A stretch of 64,000 bases of DNA, taken from NCBI GenBank assembly GCA_002840555.1, contig PHBJ01000008.1:62001-126000 (forward strand), written 5' to 3'. Within the stretch, counting starts at the first letter, position 1, and every line of letters starts with the position of its first letter. Source of the DNA: Deltaproteobacteria bacterium HGW-Deltaproteobacteria-13 (GTDB lineage Bacteria > Desulfobacterota > Syntrophia > Syntrophales > Smithellaceae). The translations under genes were made by a program, and so were the position numbers. Shown here one piece after another: positions 52,385 through 61,156 of the stretch. The notes beneath the pieces are model-generated. The model saw only the letters and a program-made list of their open reading frames with translations. It was not told the DNA's origin and did not search any database.

Positions 52385-52742
52385 GAATATCCTCCTTTTT
52401 TCGATAAAATATTTCTTTCAATACAGATGGTTGAAAACCATCCGTGGATAAAACAAATTTCAATACAAATCAGGACAAGAGCATTCAGAAGAGATCAGGA
52501 TACCGCTTTCAGATTTTGCTTTTTCCGGTCAAAACTGCCGAAAATAAAAAACCTCCAAGGGCATAACAATCCCACGGAGGATTATGTTGATACGTTCCAA
52601 TAAATCAATTTCACGGTGGCCCCCAAAAGGTTGAGGGTTAGATTAATAAGTTTACCCGCGTTAATGAACACATGTTTTTTTATTAAAATACATTATTAAA
52701 GCGAAATATCAAGGGAAAATTACCGAATGGGTAGCTTAATTT
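52385..52742. other. 358-bp region between 5'-nucleotidase and rlmN
   Basis: Holds the rlmN-side terminator (52541-52580), a possible minus-strand promoter TTGATA-16-TATTTT (52712-52685), and a short hairpin gatggtt/aaccatc near 52424-52440. The 140 nt between that promoter and the terminator could be a small RNA or the nucleotidase leader. No reading frame was seen. Confidence 0.4.
52541..52580 (-). terminator. Terminator downstream of rlmN
   Basis: Minus strand cctccgtggg / cccttggagg stem (two internal mismatches, loop of 9) at 52580-52552, followed by TTTTTTATTTT. About 160 bp after the rlmN stop, 156 bp before the nucleotidase start. Confidence 0.8.
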
Positions 52743-53780
52743 TTATATTCCGAAAGAACCGCTCAGCTGTCCGCAGGCGGCGAGGATGTCGCTGCCTTTG
52801 CTTTTGCGAAGCATCGTTGTGTAGTGATGATCAATCAACGTTTGCTGAAAAGCTTCCACGGTTTTGGGCTGCGGTGATTTAAAAGGTGATTCGGGGTATT
52901 CATTAAAGACAATCAAGTTCAATTTGCAGCGCTGGCCTTTCAGTAAAGCCGCCAGTTTTTTGGCGTCCTGCACGGAAGAATTCATTCCGTCCATTAAAAT
53001 ATATTCGAAGGTCAGCAGTCTGCGCCCGGGCATCGGATATTTTTTGCAGGCATCCAGCAGGACTTCCAGGGGATATTTTTTGTTGACCGGCATGAGCTTG
53101 TTTCGTGTTTCGTTATCATGAGCGTTGAGTGACACGGCAAGATTGATGCAAATGTCCTGGCCAAGCCTGATGATTTGCGGGGCAAGACCGCAGGTGGAAA
53201 CGGTTATTTTCCGATTGGAAAATCCCATGCCGAAATCACAGGTAAGATTTTTTATCGTCTTCAAAACATTATCATAATTGGCCAGCGGTTCGCCCATGCC
53301 CATCATCACAATATTTTTAATTTCGGGACATTGAGGCAGTTCATTTTTCAATGTGATCAGCTGACCGGCAATTTCTGAAGGATTCAGATTTCTTTTAAAA
53401 CCATTACGGGCTGTCAGGCAAAATTTACAATCCATGGCGCAGCCGGCCTGAGTGGATACGCAGATTGTCCAGTTATTTTTCCCCGGGATCAAAACGCTTT
53501 CGATAAAAAGTCCGTCTTCCAGACGCAGCAGGGCTTTTTTTGTCCCGTCTTTGGATTCCTGGATCTTGACGATTTGCGGACGGCTGATCCGGGCGAGTTT
53601 GGAAAGTTTTACTCGGAAGTCACGGGAAAGGGTCGTCATTTCATCGAAAGAAACACTCCCGGACTGATATAGCCACTTCATGATTTGCGGCGCGCGGAAT
53701 TTTTCCTTTCCCAGGGAGGAAATGAACTCCTGCATTTCCTCCAGCGTGAAATCCAGCAAATTGGGCAGTGCTTTTGTCAT
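52743..53780 (-). CDS. rlmN: Dual-specificity 23S rRNA/tRNA m2A methyltransferase
   Basis: Radical-SAM enzyme methylating C2 of A2503 in 23S rRNA and A37 of some tRNAs. 345 residues. The cluster motif AGCAMDCKFC sits near 115-124, MGMGEPLANYDNV follows, and the conserved methyl-carrying cysteine is in the C-terminal LAACGQLSG. N-terminal FRAPQIMKWLYQ is the accessory domain. A 28-bp piece of its 3' end recurs at 48706-48733. Confidence 0.96.
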   Translation of the reverse strand: MTKALPNLLDFTLEEMQEFISSLGKEKFRAPQIMKWLYQSGSVSFDEMTTLSRDFRVKLSKLARISRPQIVKIQESKDGTKKALLRLEDGLFIESVLIPGKNNWTICVSTQAGCAMDCKFCLTARNGFKRNLNPSEIAGQLITLKNELPQCPEIKNIVMMGMGEPLANYDNVLKTIKNLTCDFGMGFSNRKITVSTCGLAPQIIRLGQDICINLAVSLNAHDNETRNKLMPVNKKYPLEVLLDACKKYPMPGRRLLTFEYILMDGMNSSVQDAKKLAALLKGQRCKLNLIVFNEYPESPFKSPQPKTVEAFQQTLIDHHYTTMLRKSKGSDILAACGQLSGSFGI

Positions 53781-53817
53781 CGTTAAACTCTATGCTTGTT
53801 TGTAGTATTTGCTGAAG

Positions 53818-53905
53818 AGCCCTCCTTTCTTAAAGGAGGGTATGGGAGGATTTTATTTGTGTCTGAAAAATCCCCCTCAATCCCCCTTTAAGAAAGGGGG
53901 AAATA
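53818..53905. repeat. Double-hairpin dispersed element, family C copy 2
   Basis: Hairpin ccctccttt/aaaggaggg (53820-53840) and hairpin cccccttt/aaaggggg (53882-53900), with gggaggatttt and aaatccccctc between. Inverted relative to 18870-18955. Lies between icd and rlmN, just past the icd stop. Confidence 0.85.
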
Positions 53906-53920
53906 ATCTTGTTCTCATCT

Positions 53921-55138
53921 CTATAGTATTTTCTTCAAACTGTCGGCGATAGCGTCGATAAAGCCTTCCGTGTTTACTTTTTTGTTGGAAGCTTTCTTTT
54001 CGGCAAGTAATAGCAAGTCGCCGGTCATTGTGCCGTTCTCTATGGTGGCAATGGCCGCTTCTTCGAGCTGATCGGCAAACTTAATCACTTCCGGCGTGCC
54101 GTCCATTTCACCGCGTTTGCGCAGACCTCCGGACCAGGCGAAAATCAGCGCCATCGAATTGCTGGAAGTCTCTTCACCCTTTAAATGTTTATAGTAGTGC
54201 TTCTGCACGGTGCCGTGCGCGGCCTCGTATTCAAACCAGCCGTTGGGTGAAACCAGCACGGATGTCATCATGGCCAGCGAGCCGCTCGCGGAAGCGATCA
54301 TATCCGACATGACGTCTCCGTCGTAGTTTTTCAGTGCCCAGAGCATCCCGCCTTCGCTTTTCATGATACGCGCAACGGCGTCGTCAATGAGGGTAAAGAA
54401 GTATTCGATGCCCGCCTTGTCGAATTTATCTTTCCAGTTTTTATCAAATTCCTGCTGGAAGATTTCGCGGAATCCGGCGTCGTATATTTTGGAAATGGTG
54501 TCTTTGGTCGAAAACCACAAATCGATCTTTTCACTCAAAGCATAAGTGAAACAAGCTTGGGCAAAGCTCAATATGGATTGCTCCAGATTATAATTAACCT
54601 GCGCGATTCCCTTGCCCGGGAAATTAAATACCGGCACGCTGATTGGTTTGCTCCCATCCTGCGGAGTGAAGACCAGTTCGAGTTTTCCGGCGGAAGGCAC
54701 GGCGAATTCCGTATTGCTGTAAACATCGCCGTAAGCATGGCGGCCGATGGTGATGGGTTTTTTCCACGAGGAAACATTCGGCTTGATGTTGTTGACCAGG
54801 ATAGGCGTTCTGAAGACCGTGCCGTCGAGCATGGCCCGGATGGTGCCGTTGGGGCTTTTCCAGGCTTTTTTTAAATTGTATTCAGTCACCCGGTCTTCAT
54901 TTGGCGTAATGGTCGCGCACTTGATGCCGACGCCATATTTCATAATCGCTTTTGCCGCATCAACCGTTACCTTGTCATCCGTATCGTCGCGATGTTTTAC
55001 ATGCAGGTCATAGTAATCCACATCCATGTCGAGATACGGGAAAATGAGTTTATCTTTAACCATCTGCCACATGACGCGGGTCATTTCATCGCCGTCCATT
55101 TCAACGACAGTGGTTTTTACTTTGATTTTCTGTGCCAT
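53921..55138 (-). CDS. icd: NADP-dependent isocitrate dehydrogenase, eukaryote-like homodimeric type
   Basis: Oxidative decarboxylation of isocitrate to 2-oxoglutarate, or the reverse. 405 residues; N-terminal [24 protein letters not shown], substrate-binding [31 protein letters not shown], metal-binding [28 protein letters not shown], and [12 protein letters not shown]. This is the mitochondrial/cytosolic-type subfamily, not the E. coli type. Lies 36 bp after aconitase in one operon supplying glutamate precursors. Confidence 0.95.
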   Translation of the reverse strand: MAQKIKVKTTVVEMDGDEMTRVMWQMVKDKLIFPYLDMDVDYYDLHVKHRDDTDDKVTVDAAKAIMKYGVGIKCATITPNEDRVTEYNLKKAWKSPNGTIRAMLDGTVFRTPILVNNIKPNVSSWKKPITIGRHAYGDVYSNTEFAVPSAGKLELVFTPQDGSKPISVPVFNFPGKGIAQVNYNLEQSILSFAQACFTYALSEKIDLWFSTKDTISKIYDAGFREIFQQEFDKNWKDKFDKAGIEYFFTLIDDAVARIMKSEGGMLWALKNYDGDVMSDMIASASGSLAMMTSVLVSPNGWFEYEAAHGTVQKHYYKHLKGEETSSNSMALIFAWSGGLRKRGEMDGTPEVIKFADQLEEAAIATIENGTMTGDLLLLAEKKASNKKVNTEGFIDAIADSLKKIL

Positions 55139-55174
55139 AAAAAATTACTACTCCTTCACATATAAGTTGTTGTC

Positions 55175-57103
55175 TTAATTGGTGATGTTGAGAGCGCCGC
55201 CCGCCAGAATAATTTTTTTTTGTCTTTCCGACAGAATACAGATCGCCTGAAATGAAGTGTTCCTCGTTTTGTTTCGCACCATAAACTTTCCATTTCCGGC
55301 AATGATTTTTCTTGCCTCGACAATTTCCAGTTCGTCTCCCTGATCAATTTTGTCATAGTCACTTTCGTTTTCAAAAGTCAGCGGCAGGATTCCGAAGTTA
55401 ATCAGATTGGCGGCGTGAATTCTTTCAAAGGACTTGGCGATTACCGCGCGGACTCCCAGATACATGGGACACAAGGCGGCGTGTTCACGCGAAGAACCCT
55501 GACCATAGGACAGACCTGCCACGATAATATTTTGTTTCCCGGCTTTTTTTATTTCCTGAGCGCGTCCGGCGAATGTGGCGTCCACATTTTCAAAAACAAA
55601 TTCGGAATATTTAGGAATGTTGGAGCGGTATTTCATCCGTGCGCCGGCGGGAATAATATGATCTGTGGTGATTTTATCGCCGACTTTGATGGTGACCACG
55701 CCTTGAATGGTATCGGAAAGCTCAGGACTGCGCGGCAGTACGCCGATGTTCGGACCGCGGTATACCTCCACAGCTTTCTTTTTCTTATCCGGCCGGATGA
55801 TCATCGAATCATCAATGGAAAACTTTTTCGGCATTGCGACTTTCGGATAGCTTATTTTCAGATCGCGGGGATCGGTGAAGCGTCCGGTAATGACCGCGGC
55901 TGCGGCGGTTTCCGGGCTGACCAGGTAAACATTGGCGTCCATAGTTCCGGAGCGTCCCAGAAAGTTACGGTTGGATGTGCGCAGCGATACGGCGGCGGAT
56001 TGAGGGCTCTGGCTGTTGCCGATGCAAAAGCCGCAGGCATTTTCCATAACCCGCGCTCCGGAGGCGATCAAATCGGTGAGATAACCGCTTTGGGAGAGCG
56101 CTTCCAGAACCTGTCTGGAGCCGGGCGCTAAAATAAAACTGATATTGGGGGCGGCAGTTTTGCCCTTTAAAATTTTAGCCACGGTAACCAGATCTTTGTA
56201 GGAAGAATTCGTGCAGCTGCCCAGACAAACCTGATCAACGGCAATCTTTTTCATTTTCCTGACCGTGCTGATATTTTCCGGGCTGTGAGGCTTGGCCGTT
56301 AACGGCTCGACCTTGGACAGGTCAATATTGACAATTTTGGCGTAGCTGGTGTCTTTATCCGCCTTGAGTTCTACAAAATCGCTTTCTCTTTGTTGTGAGC
56401 GCAGGAAAAGACGCGTCATTTTATCACTGGGGAAAATAGAGGTTGTTACGCCGCATTCCGCGCCCATATTGGTTATGGTGGCGCGTTCGGGAACCGTGAG
56501 AGTAGCGACGCCTTCGCCGCCGTACTCGAATACCGTGTTGACATTTCCTTTTGTGGTAAAAATTTCCAGCACTTTGAGGATGACATCCTTGGCGGAAACC
56601 CAGGGTTTGAGCTTGCCGGTAAGATTGATCTTAATAACTTTAGGGCAAATCAGATAGAATGGTTTTCCGGCCATAGCCAGCGCGACATCAAGGCCCCCCG
56701 CGCCGATGGCGATCATGGCCAGCGCTCCGCCGGTGGGGGTGTGACTGTCCGAGCCGATCAGGGTTTTCCCAGGCTTACCGAATCTTTCCAGATGAACCTG
56801 GTGGCAAATGCCGTTTCCCGCGCGGGAAAAAACAATGCCGTATTTTTGCGCCACGCTTTGCAGATAGCGGTGATCATCCGCATTTTCAAAGCCTATTTGT
56901 ATCGTATTGTGATCTATGTAGCTGACGGACAGCTCGGTTTTAACCCTGGGCACATTCATCGCTTCAAATTGCAGATAGGCCATGGTGCCCGTGGCATCCT
57001 GAGTCAGGGTCTGGTCAATGCGAATGCCGATTTCTTCACCGGGCACAAGATTGCCGGAGATTAAATGTTTTGATAGAATTTTTTCAACTAAATTGTTTCC
57101 CAT
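55175..57103 (-). CDS. Aconitate hydratase
   Basis: 4Fe-4S enzyme interconverting citrate and isocitrate. 642 residues, shorter than AcnA (about 890), the form related to isopropylmalate isomerases that is common in deltaproteobacteria and bacilli. IGSDSHTPTGGALAMIAIGAGGLDVA, cluster cysteines in LGSCTNSSYKDL and ENACGFCIGNSQSP, and swivel domain AGLSYGQGSSREHAALCPMYLGVRAVIAKSFERIH. Has its own sigma-70 promoter. No symbol given because acn naming differs for this type. Confidence 0.94.
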   Translation of the reverse strand: MGNNLVEKILSKHLISGNLVPGEEIGIRIDQTLTQDATGTMAYLQFEAMNVPRVKTELSVSYIDHNTIQIGFENADDHRYLQSVAQKYGIVFSRAGNGICHQVHLERFGKPGKTLIGSDSHTPTGGALAMIAIGAGGLDVALAMAGKPFYLICPKVIKINLTGKLKPWVSAKDVILKVLEIFTTKGNVNTVFEYGGEGVATLTVPERATITNMGAECGVTTSIFPSDKMTRLFLRSQQRESDFVELKADKDTSYAKIVNIDLSKVEPLTAKPHSPENISTVRKMKKIAVDQVCLGSCTNSSYKDLVTVAKILKGKTAAPNISFILAPGSRQVLEALSQSGYLTDLIASGARVMENACGFCIGNSQSPQSAAVSLRTSNRNFLGRSGTMDANVYLVSPETAAAAVITGRFTDPRDLKISYPKVAMPKKFSIDDSMIIRPDKKKKAVEVYRGPNIGVLPRSPELSDTIQGVVTIKVGDKITTDHIIPAGARMKYRSNIPKYSEFVFENVDATFAGRAQEIKKAGKQNIIVAGLSYGQGSSREHAALCPMYLGVRAVIAKSFERIHAANLINFGILPLTFENESDYDKIDQGDELEIVEARKIIAGNGKFMVRNKTRNTSFQAICILSERQKKIILAGGALNITN

Positions 57104-57156
57104 TTCCCATTCCTTGAACAGAAGAATTGAAGTGATAAAGCATTTATAGCCGCGAA

Positions 57157-57185
57157 CTTATATAATAAACTCAGCGGATAATCAA
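57157..57185 (-). promoter_or_regulatory. Promoter of the aconitase-icd operon
   Basis: Minus strand TTGATT (57185-57180), 17-nt spacer, TATAAG (57162-57157). Leader of about 45 nt to the ATG at 57103. Confidence 0.6.
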
Positions 57186-57221
57186 CTAACAAAAACCTTG
57201 AAATAAGGGATAAAATAAAAG

Positions 57222-57256
57222 CAACGGGCTTTGTCATAGTTTCACAAAGCCCGTTG
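57222..57256 (-). terminator. Terminator of the NlpC/P60 gene
   Basis: Perfect 13-bp stem caacgggctttgt (57222-57234) / 57244-57256, loop 9; minus-strand transcript continues CTTTTATTTTAT. Confidence 0.88.
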
Positions 57257-57294
57257 TTGATTTATAAGCTTGACTTAATTAATGGCCGCTATAT

Positions 57295-58281
57295 TTAAGC
57301 GCCATTGTTATCCAATCCTTTTACCCGCACGGCACGCTGAAATCTTTTTTGATAATACGGGGTTTCCAGACTGTCAATGCGAACGCCTTTACTCTTGGAG
57401 GATGCATGCACGAACTCATTGTTGCCGATGTAAATTCCCACATGCCCTAAGGAACGCTTCGTATGGAAAAAAACAAGATCGCCCTGAGTAAGATTTTCGC
57501 GTGATATGCTGATGCCGACTTTGGACTGCTGAGCCGCATTACGGGGTAATTGTATATCAAATATCCGGTAAATCTTCTGAACAAAGGAAGAGCAGTCAAT
57601 TCCTTTCAGAGAGGAGCCGCCGAATCTGTAAGGCGCGCCTATATAACCGGTTGCCACTTTAACAAATAACTGCATTTCATCGGGACTGTTCCATTTTCCT
57701 AAAAGTTCTTCTTTTCTGCCCTGTTCATCTTTGTTGACGTCAACGATGGGATCACCATCTTCCTCGTCCAAGGTGTCCGGCGCGGTATCATCCTCTTCTG
57801 ATGTTATATCTTCGTCTTCCGGTAAAGTCTTTGATTTTGCCGATACGTAAGTTGATTTAGCCAGAACAAGTTTTTGACCAACGCGTAAACTCCTGCTGTT
57901 GACATGGTTAAGTGCCATTATTTGTTTCAAGGGTTGATGCGTTTTTTGGGCGATTTTGGCTAAAGTATCTCCTCTCTTGACCGTGTAGCAAGACGGCTGG
58001 GATTTTGACTTCACCATGCGTTTTGACGAGCTTGCTTTTGAGGACTTTACGGAAGAGCCGTCTGAAGAGATATTTAAAATCTGTTTTGGTTTAATTTTGG
58101 ATTTTTGAATATTATTGACGTTTTTTATTTCGTTAACGCTTACGCCAAACTTTTTGGAAATGCTGTAAAGGGTGTCACCATTTTGTACTCTGTATTGTGT
58201 TGCCAGAGCATTCGTACTGAAAATACTAAGTAACGAGAGAAGGACAAATAGTCCTGAAATTGCGAGAACTTGCCGTTTCAT
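57295..58281 (-). CDS. LysM-LysM-NlpC/P60 peptidoglycan endopeptidase
   Basis: 328 residues, exported (signal peptide LSLLSIFSTNALA). LysM 1 at about 29-72 (YRVQNGDTLYSISKKFGVSVNEIK) and LysM 2 at about 98-141 (YTVKRGDTLAKIAQKTHQ) bind peptidoglycan. A very acidic linker (EDEDITSEEDDTAPDTLDEE) precedes the NlpC/P60 domain: catalytic Cys in LKGIDCSSFVQKIY, His in LGHVGIYIG, third residue in EFVHASS. Likely cuts D-Glu-DAP stem bonds during wall remodelling. mtgA is divergent upstream. Confidence 0.93.
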   Translation of the reverse strand: MKRQVLAISGLFVLLSLLSIFSTNALATQYRVQNGDTLYSISKKFGVSVNEIKNVNNIQKSKIKPKQILNISSDGSSVKSSKASSSKRMVKSKSQPSCYTVKRGDTLAKIAQKTHQPLKQIMALNHVNSRSLRVGQKLVLAKSTYVSAKSKTLPEDEDITSEEDDTAPDTLDEEDGDPIVDVNKDEQGRKEELLGKWNSPDEMQLFVKVATGYIGAPYRFGGSSLKGIDCSSFVQKIYRIFDIQLPRNAAQQSKVGISISRENLTQGDLVFFHTKRSLGHVGIYIGNNEFVHASSKSKGVRIDSLETPYYQKRFQRAVRVKGLDNNGA

Positions 58282-58683
58282 AATGAAATGCCTCCTTATT
58301 TATGGGGGGTATTATCCTATTAACGGTGTACATATTTCGATTTAATTTCATAACATTAACCGAAAAACGAATAACATGTAACTGTACACACCTACCGTAC
58401 ATTAAACAACAATGTACAACCAACGACGCACTTAACGAGTTACCTACTAGAAAAATTCCGGCCTGTCAAACTTATTTTACAATATTGGGCTGCTAATTTA
58501 TTGTAAGATATTGTTTAAAATAAATAATTAGCGGAAAGCTTCCGGCGCCGGGCGGGGTAAATTATTATTGGATTTTATGTGGATTTTCAGTTATTGCAAT
58601 GCCTGTTTTAATCGAACTTCGGGGCGGTTTACCGTTTGCCCCAGGGACGGTTGAAGCCATTAAAATATGTAAGAGGATTACTT
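58282..58683. promoter_or_regulatory. Divergent control region between NlpC/P60 and mtgA, with TGTACA cluster
   Basis: About 400 bp, non-coding. TGTACA or CGTACA occurs at 58327-58332, 58383-58388, 58396-58401 and 58413-58418, four near-palindromic sites in 92 bp on the NlpC side. The rest is AT-rich with no clear promoter hexamers. The ribosome site of mtgA is aagagga before 58684. Confidence 0.4.
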
Positions 58684-59556
58684 ATGCGTTCTTTCGGGAG
58701 AATTATTTCTATCATCTTAATTTTAGTCTTAACTTATTTTATTATCGATGTAGGGCGTTATTTTGTCTATCCCAATGTTTCCGATCTGAAGAAAAATTGT
58801 CCCCGGAAGACAGCCTTTATGGAATACCGGGAAAAAGTATGGAAAGAAAAGGGGATAAAGAGAAAAATTACCAATATCTGGGTCCCTCTTTCGAGCGTGT
58901 CGCCCTATGTGATGAAGGCCGTCATTATCGCCGAAGATGATAAATTCTGGTCCCATGAAGGATTTGACTTTGACGCCATGCAAAAAGCACTGGAGAAGGA
59001 TATCAAAAAAAAGAAATTTAAGGCCGGCGGCAGCACCATTTCGCAGCAGCTGGCAAAAAATTTATACCTGTCACCCTCTAAAAATCCGATTAGAAAGCTA
59101 AAAGAGGCGATACTCACCTGGCGGTTGGAGAATAATTTAAGCAAAAGAAGGATTATGGAACTTTACTTAAATGTCGCCGAATGGGGCGACGGGATTTACG
59201 GCATCGAAGCAGCGGCCAGAAAACACTACGGAAAGAGCGCGGCCGGATTATCTGCCCGTGAAGCGGCGGAACTGGCCGCGGTTATTCCCAATCCCCGCAG
59301 GTATAAAACGGACGGCACATCGAGATATGTGGAACATCAGTCGGAAAGAATTTATCAAATTATGGTGCGCCGTGGAATAGTCATCCCTGAATACGATGAA
59401 ATGATTTCCGAAAAAGATGAGAATAACATGGGAGGGCCGACGGATCAGACGAATGTGAATCTCATTGAAATTACCGGACAAAAGACTGAAATAAAACAGG
59501 AGGAACAGAATAAGAACTCTGCCCCTCCTGATTTGGGAAACAAAATTAATCCATAG
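58684..59556 (+). CDS. mtgA: Monofunctional peptidoglycan glycosyltransferase
   Basis: GT51 enzyme polymerising lipid II into glycan strands. From the ATG at 58684, 290 residues: membrane anchor IISIILILVLTYFIIDVG, catalytic AEDDKFWSHEGFDFDAM (the Glu of EDxxFxxHxG), GGSTISQQLAKNLYLS, KRRIMELYLNVAEWGDGIYGIEAAARKHYGKSA and LAAVIPNPRRY. There is no transpeptidase domain. A hydrophilic Glu/Asn/Gln-rich tail of about 50 residues is unusual for MtgA. The frame extends to 58636 without support. Confidence 0.93.
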   Translation: MRSFGRIISIILILVLTYFIIDVGRYFVYPNVSDLKKNCPRKTAFMEYREKVWKEKGIKRKITNIWVPLSSVSPYVMKAVIIAEDDKFWSHEGFDFDAMQKALEKDIKKKKFKAGGSTISQQLAKNLYLSPSKNPIRKLKEAILTWRLENNLSKRRIMELYLNVAEWGDGIYGIEAAARKHYGKSAAGLSAREAAELAAVIPNPRRYKTDGTSRYVEHQSERIYQIMVRRGIVIPEYDEMISEKDENNMGGPTDQTNVNLIEITGQKTEIKQEEQNKNSAPPDLGNKINP

Positions 59557-59561
59557 CGATT

Positions 59562-60815
59562 TTATAACATTTCGATAGCAGTGGCCATGGAAACGCCGCC
59601 TCCGCCGCAAAGGGTGGCCAATCCAAGGGTCTTGCCGTGTTTTTGCATGGCGTTAATTAATGTAACCATAATACGGCAGCCGGTGGAACCCACGGGATGT
59701 CCCAGTCCAATGCCGCTGCCATTAATATTGGTAATCTCACGATTTAAACCAAGCTCCTTTTCACAACCCAGATACTGACCGGCAAACGCTTCGTTGACTT
59801 CCAGCAGTTCAAATGCATTCAGGGTAAGCTTCGGGTCGTTTTTGAGCAGGTGTTTTACGGCTGGGACCGGGCTTAAGCCCATCACGGAAGGATGACAGCC
59901 GCCGCGTCCTGAAGAACGTATCCTGGCGATTGGCTTCAATCCTAACTCACTGGCTTTTTCCGCCGACATGATAATCATGGCTGAAGCGCCGTCATTAAGC
60001 CCCGAGGAATTACCTGCTGTTACCTTGCCGACTTTGGGAATAAATGCCGACGGTAAGGCCTTTAACTGTTCCATCGTCAATCCGGGACGGAAATGTTCAT
60101 CCTTGTCGAAAATGATGGGCGGTTTGCCCTTTTTCTGGGGGATCTCAACCGGCACGATCTCGTCCTTGAAATCGCCGTTCTTCGTGGCGCGTTCGACGTT
60201 GTTATGGCTGCGCAGGGCAACCTCGTCCATTTCCTCGCGGCTGATGTTCAAAAGCTGGGCGATCAGTTCCGTGGTATGCCCCATGATATAAGGTTTGCCC
60301 TTTAAACTCTCGAAAGGCTGGCCTGATTTGACAGGGCCATCGTCGGATAACGGCATGACATAAGAGCCGCAATGGAGAGCGCGGATCATGGCATCCACAA
60401 AAACCGTGTCTTGAAGACGGCAGCCCCAACGGGCATCAAAGCTGACATAAGGTACGCCGGACATATGTTCAACGCCGCCGGCCAGAATGACATCAGCCAT
60501 ACCGGCTTTGATCATGGCGGCGCCGGAAAGAACGGCTTCCATGCCCGAAATGCACACGCGGTTAACCGTCACAGCGGTCACCGTTTCCGGAATACCGGCT
60601 AAAAGAGCCGCCACCCGGGTTGTGTTCAGAGTATTGGGGTTTTCGATGCAACAGCCGAATCTCACATCATCAATGATACCCGGATCAATTCCTGCACGCT
60701 TGATGGCCTCTTTCATGACGACTGCCGCAATGCGCGCTCCGATCATGTCCTTTAATGTTCCTCCGTATGTTCCTATGGCTGTCCTGCACGCTGAAACAAT
60801 GACTACATCCTTCAT
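59562..60815 (-). CDS. Acetyl-CoA acetyltransferase (thiolase)
   Basis: Condenses or cleaves acyl-CoA and acetyl-CoA. 417 residues. The nucleophilic cysteine is in VNRVCISGMEA (usually VCGSG), the base histidine in GLGHPVGSTGCR, and the second catalytic cysteine in ATLCGGGGVSMA. The conserved GGAIALGHP is replaced by GSGIGLGHP, so the oxyanion loop is atypical. Could serve beta-oxidation with the 22-33 kb catabolic genes. Stop is 6 bp from the convergent mtgA stop. Confidence 0.9.
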   Translation of the reverse strand: MKDVVIVSACRTAIGTYGGTLKDMIGARIAAVVMKEAIKRAGIDPGIIDDVRFGCCIENPNTLNTTRVAALLAGIPETVTAVTVNRVCISGMEAVLSGAAMIKAGMADVILAGGVEHMSGVPYVSFDARWGCRLQDTVFVDAMIRALHCGSYVMPLSDDGPVKSGQPFESLKGKPYIMGHTTELIAQLLNISREEMDEVALRSHNNVERATKNGDFKDEIVPVEIPQKKGKPPIIFDKDEHFRPGLTMEQLKALPSAFIPKVGKVTAGNSSGLNDGASAMIIMSAEKASELGLKPIARIRSSGRGGCHPSVMGLSPVPAVKHLLKNDPKLTLNAFELLEVNEAFAGQYLGCEKELGLNREITNINGSGIGLGHPVGSTGCRIMVTLINAMQKHGKTLGLATLCGGGGVSMATAIEML

Positions 60816-61156
60816 TTCGTAAACTCCTTATCATTAAATAATTATTTTCTTCTTTTAAAGCTTGGATGGTTCAGACAGGCTTTGCAGAAGTTATTTCTTT
60901 AATTAGATTGTGAAATATTTTTAATACCACTGCCGGATCGAAGTGTTAAACAATTACAAAAGATATGTCAAATAATAAAATTGCGGATGTGAAAATTGAG
61001 AATAAGAAGGATGTGAAAAACAACATCTCTTTTTTGGATTGACAAAAAAGATCGATTTCATTATAGATTTCAACATCCAGTACCGATATATTTAAGCTAT
61101 AAATATTTTTCCCGGAAAAACGCTTTATAAAAATAAACGATTAGAGGGGTAATATT
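60816..61156. other. Divergent region between thiolase and the OmpA-like gene
   Basis: 341 bp, AT-rich. Contains the strong rightward promoter at 61039-61067. The thiolase promoter was not resolved. No reading frame or hairpin seen. Confidence 0.5.
61039..61067 (+). promoter_or_regulatory. Promoter of the OmpA-like/NTF2-like gene
   Basis: TTGACA (61039-61044), 17-nt spacer, TATAGA (61062-61067). About 85 nt of leader before the ATG at 61157, with a gagggg ribosome site. Confidence 0.75.

Noticed and set aside
52541-52680. Known riboswitch class (c-di-GMP, fluoride, purine) before the nucleotidase gene
   Set aside because: None of the conserved core motifs of these classes could be matched by eye.
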